Shown here piece by piece: positions 62,155 through 64,000 of a DNA stretch of 64,000 bases (position 1 is the stretch's first letter; every line of letters starts with the position of its first letter). The position numbers were made by a program, and so were the translations under genes. The notes under the pieces are model-generated. The model was not told the origin of the DNA and ran no database searches. It worked only from the letters and a program-made list of their open reading frames with translations. Location of the stretch: positions 23,329,823-23,393,822 of the forward strand of contig NC_089867.1 of NCBI RefSeq assembly GCF_036373705.1. The letters are read 5' to 3'. Source of the DNA: Amia ocellicauda. Taxonomy: Eukaryota > Chordata > Actinopteri > Amiiformes > Amiidae.

Positions 62155-62927
62155 GTAAAGTCACTGACACAATGTCTGTTCGTTTATCTTCGTTTATTGA
62201 AAGTTTCACACAGCCTTTAATACATCTACAAGCAATATTTCAAAGGAGGTTCGGGGCCGTCCCGAACCTGGATGCTATTTTCTTGGCATATGTCCCGGGG
62301 CAGTTCCGAAACACAGGAAGCAATAATTCATGAGGTATTCTTTATAATTGTGGAAACAATATTTCATCCAGACATGGAAGCACTGGTACCAAGGACACAG
62401 CACACACTATACTGATACGAACATGTTATATAGTTTTGGTTCGTTAACTAAAGAATGTCCACGGCAGTAGAAATTATCTCTATCTGCCACACAGATAAGT
62501 CTGAGCAGAGAAATCCTAATAAGAACAAGGAAACCCTTATAAGAGCAAGTTTTAACTAGTATCTTACTGGAAAGCAATTTTACCCCAACATGTGTTTTAC
62601 CAGGAGTGTAGAACACAAACAACATACTTCATGCCACAATGAAAACTCTTTGTATAACAACTTAGACACCACCTTTTCACCCCGGAAACCCTCCCCACTT
62701 CATCCTGTCTATCCGGGACTTAACCCCTAAATTGCCAACTGTCCTCTGGAAAAAACATTCAAAGTATTCCCATTATACTGTGGATCCCCGTAACTGACAA
62801 TAATCATTACTGAACTTTGACGTTTAAAGTCGGGATGAAACTCTTTAGTAAGTAACATAGTAACCTATGTCCTGTCATGCGGAGTTCAAATCAACTATTA
62901 ATCCATTCGGTGAAAGCTCTTACTAAA
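62155..62927. other. intergenic, no gene seen
   Basis: No exon is supported. The sequence has mixed composition with a C/G patch near 62245-62305. Confidence 0.4.
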
Positions 62928-62929
62928 TA

Positions 62930-64000
62930 CACTCACCTAAAGGATTATTAGGAACACCATACTAATACTGTGTTTGACCCCCTTTCGCCTTCAGAACTGC
63001 CTTAATTCTACGTGGCATTGATTCAACAAGGTGCTGAAAGCATTCTTTAGAAATGTTGGCCCATATTGATAGGATAGCATCTTGCAGTTGATGGAGATTT
63101 GTGGGATGCACATCCAGGGCACGAAGCTCCCGTTCCACCACATCCCAAAGATGCTCTATTGGGTTGAGATCTGGTGACTGTGGGGGCCAGTTTAGTACAG
63201 TGAACTCATTGTCATGTTCAAGAAACCAATATGAAATGATTCGACCTTTGTGACATGGTGCATTATCCTGCTGGATGTAGCCATCAGAGGATGGGTACAT
63301 GGTGGTCATAAAGGGATGGACATGGTCAGAAACAATGCTCAGGTAGGCCGTGGCATTTAAACGATGCCCAATTGGCACTAAGGGGCCTAAAGTGTGCCAA
63401 GAAAACATCCCCCACACCATTACACCACCACCACCAGCCTGCACAGTGGTAACAAGGCATGATGGATCCATGTTCTCATTCTGTTTACGCCAAATTCTGA
63501 CTCTACCATCTGAATGTCTCAACAGAAATCGAGACTCATCAGACCAGGCAACATTTTTCCAGTCTTCAACTGTCCAATTTTGGTGAGCTTGTGCAAATTG
63601 TAGCCTCTTTCTCCTATTTGTAGTGGAGATGAGTGGTACCCGGTGGGGTCTTCTGCTGTTGTAGCCCATCCGCCTCAAGGTTGTACATGTTGTGGCTTCA
63701 CAAATGCTTTGCTGCATACCTCGGTTGTAACGAGTGGTTATTTCAGTCAAAGTTGCTCTTCTATCAGCTTGAATCAGTCGGCCCATTCTCCTCTGACCTC
63801 TAGCATCAACAAGGCATTTTCGCCCACAGGACTGCCGCATACTGGATGCTTTTCCCTTTTCACACCATTCTTTGTAAACCCTAGAAATGGTTGTGCGAGA
63901 AAATCCCAGTAACTGAGCAGATTGTGAAATACTCAGACCGGCCCGTCTGGCACCAACAACCATGCCACGCTCAAAATTGCTTAAATCACCTTTCTTTCCC
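62930..64000 (-). mobile_element. Tc1/mariner element, DD36E (Incomer-like), copy 2, cut by window edge
   Basis: The inverted repeat at 62930-62958 is identical to that of copy 1 and is preceded by TA (62928-62929). The element is in the opposite orientation to copy 1 and runs off the right edge. By comparison with copy 1, only the 5' non-coding end and outer repeat (about 150 bp) are missing. Confidence 0.95.
62962..64000 (-). CDS. Incomer-like DD36E transposase, uninterrupted frame
   Basis: The frame is open from the window edge to the stop at 62962. Comparison with copy 1 places the start ATG at the edge, with only its first two bases outside the window, giving 346 residues. The enzyme would cut the element at its inverted repeats and insert it at TA sites in the nucleus. 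The N-terminal helix-turn-helix region includes GLSISQSAQLLGFSRTTISR, and Trp is present where copy 1 has a stop. The catalytic triad is intact: Asp in WSDESRF, Asp in QQDNAPCH and Glu in DLNPIEHLW, with 36 residues between the last two. No frameshift or stop is seen, so it may be active or only recently silent. Confidence 0.94.
   Translation of the reverse strand, partial: GKKGDLSNFERGMVVGARRAGLSISQSAQLLGFSRTTISRVYKEWCEKGKASSMRQSCGRKCLVDARGQRRMGRLIQADRRATLTEITTRYNRGMQQSICEATTCTTLRRMGYNSRRPHRVPLISTTNRRKRLQFAQAHQNWTVEDWKNVAWSDESRFLLRHSDGRVRIWRKQNENMDPSCLVTTVQAGGGGVMVWGMFSWHTLGPLVPIGHRLNATAYLSIVSDHVHPFMTTMYPSSDGYIQQDNAPCHKGRIISYWFLEHDNEFTVLNWPPQSPDLNPIEHLWDVVERELRALDVHPTNLHQLQDAILSIWANISKECFQHLVESMPRRIKAVLKAKGGQTQY

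Overview
The window looks like nuclear DNA from a ray-finned fish. It is AT-rich and gene-poor, its genes are split by GT-AG introns, it carries several Tc1/mariner families typical of fish genomes, and its few real exons are vertebrate signalling genes. I could not settle the species. The guanylin-type peptides and the repeat set fit a fish, perhaps a non-teleost or early-branching teleost lineage; that is inference.

Layout. Positions 1-158 hold the last coding exon of an unrecognised + strand gene. A relic Incomer-like Tc1/mariner copy lies at 3049-4269. A neuromedin U receptor gene occupies 6021-9177 on the minus strand: two coding exons join in phase to give a complete 422-residue class A GPCR. 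A further spliced-looking exon candidate lies just 3' of it (5753-5921). From about 9.2 to 44 kb I find no convincing protein-coding gene. That stretch holds several Tc1-type elements (12834, 17679, 27427, 30328), a long inverted pair of an unknown repeat (12371/15912), a tRNA-derived SINE (19041), a fold-back element with an 8-bp target duplication (19433), a LINE-like fragment (22257) and several blocks that read like conserved non-coding DNA.

From 44.2 to 53.3 kb lies a tandem pair of guanylate-cyclase-C ligand genes in the same orientation: guanylin (44296-46516, ending CEICAFAACTGC) and uroguanylin (48927-53314, ending CEICANAACTGCL). Each has three exons, identical intron phases, a middle exon of exactly 187 bp and a 107-residue precursor, so they are clearly a tandem duplication. 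This matches the paired arrangement of the mammalian guanylin and uroguanylin genes. Both peptides would act on guanylyl cyclase C in gut and kidney epithelium to drive salt and water secretion. Neuromedin U receptor signalling is also linked to gut and feeding control, but no functional link between these neighbours can be shown here.

The last 10 kb hold a shortened Tc1 element (54528), microsatellites, a 60-bp direct repeat pair (61014/62095) and, at the right edge, a second Incomer-like element (62930 onward, minus strand). Its transposase reading frame is uninterrupted with all three catalytic acidic residues, making it the best candidate here for a recently active transposon. No CRISPR arrays, rRNA genes, true tRNA genes or bacterial features were seen.
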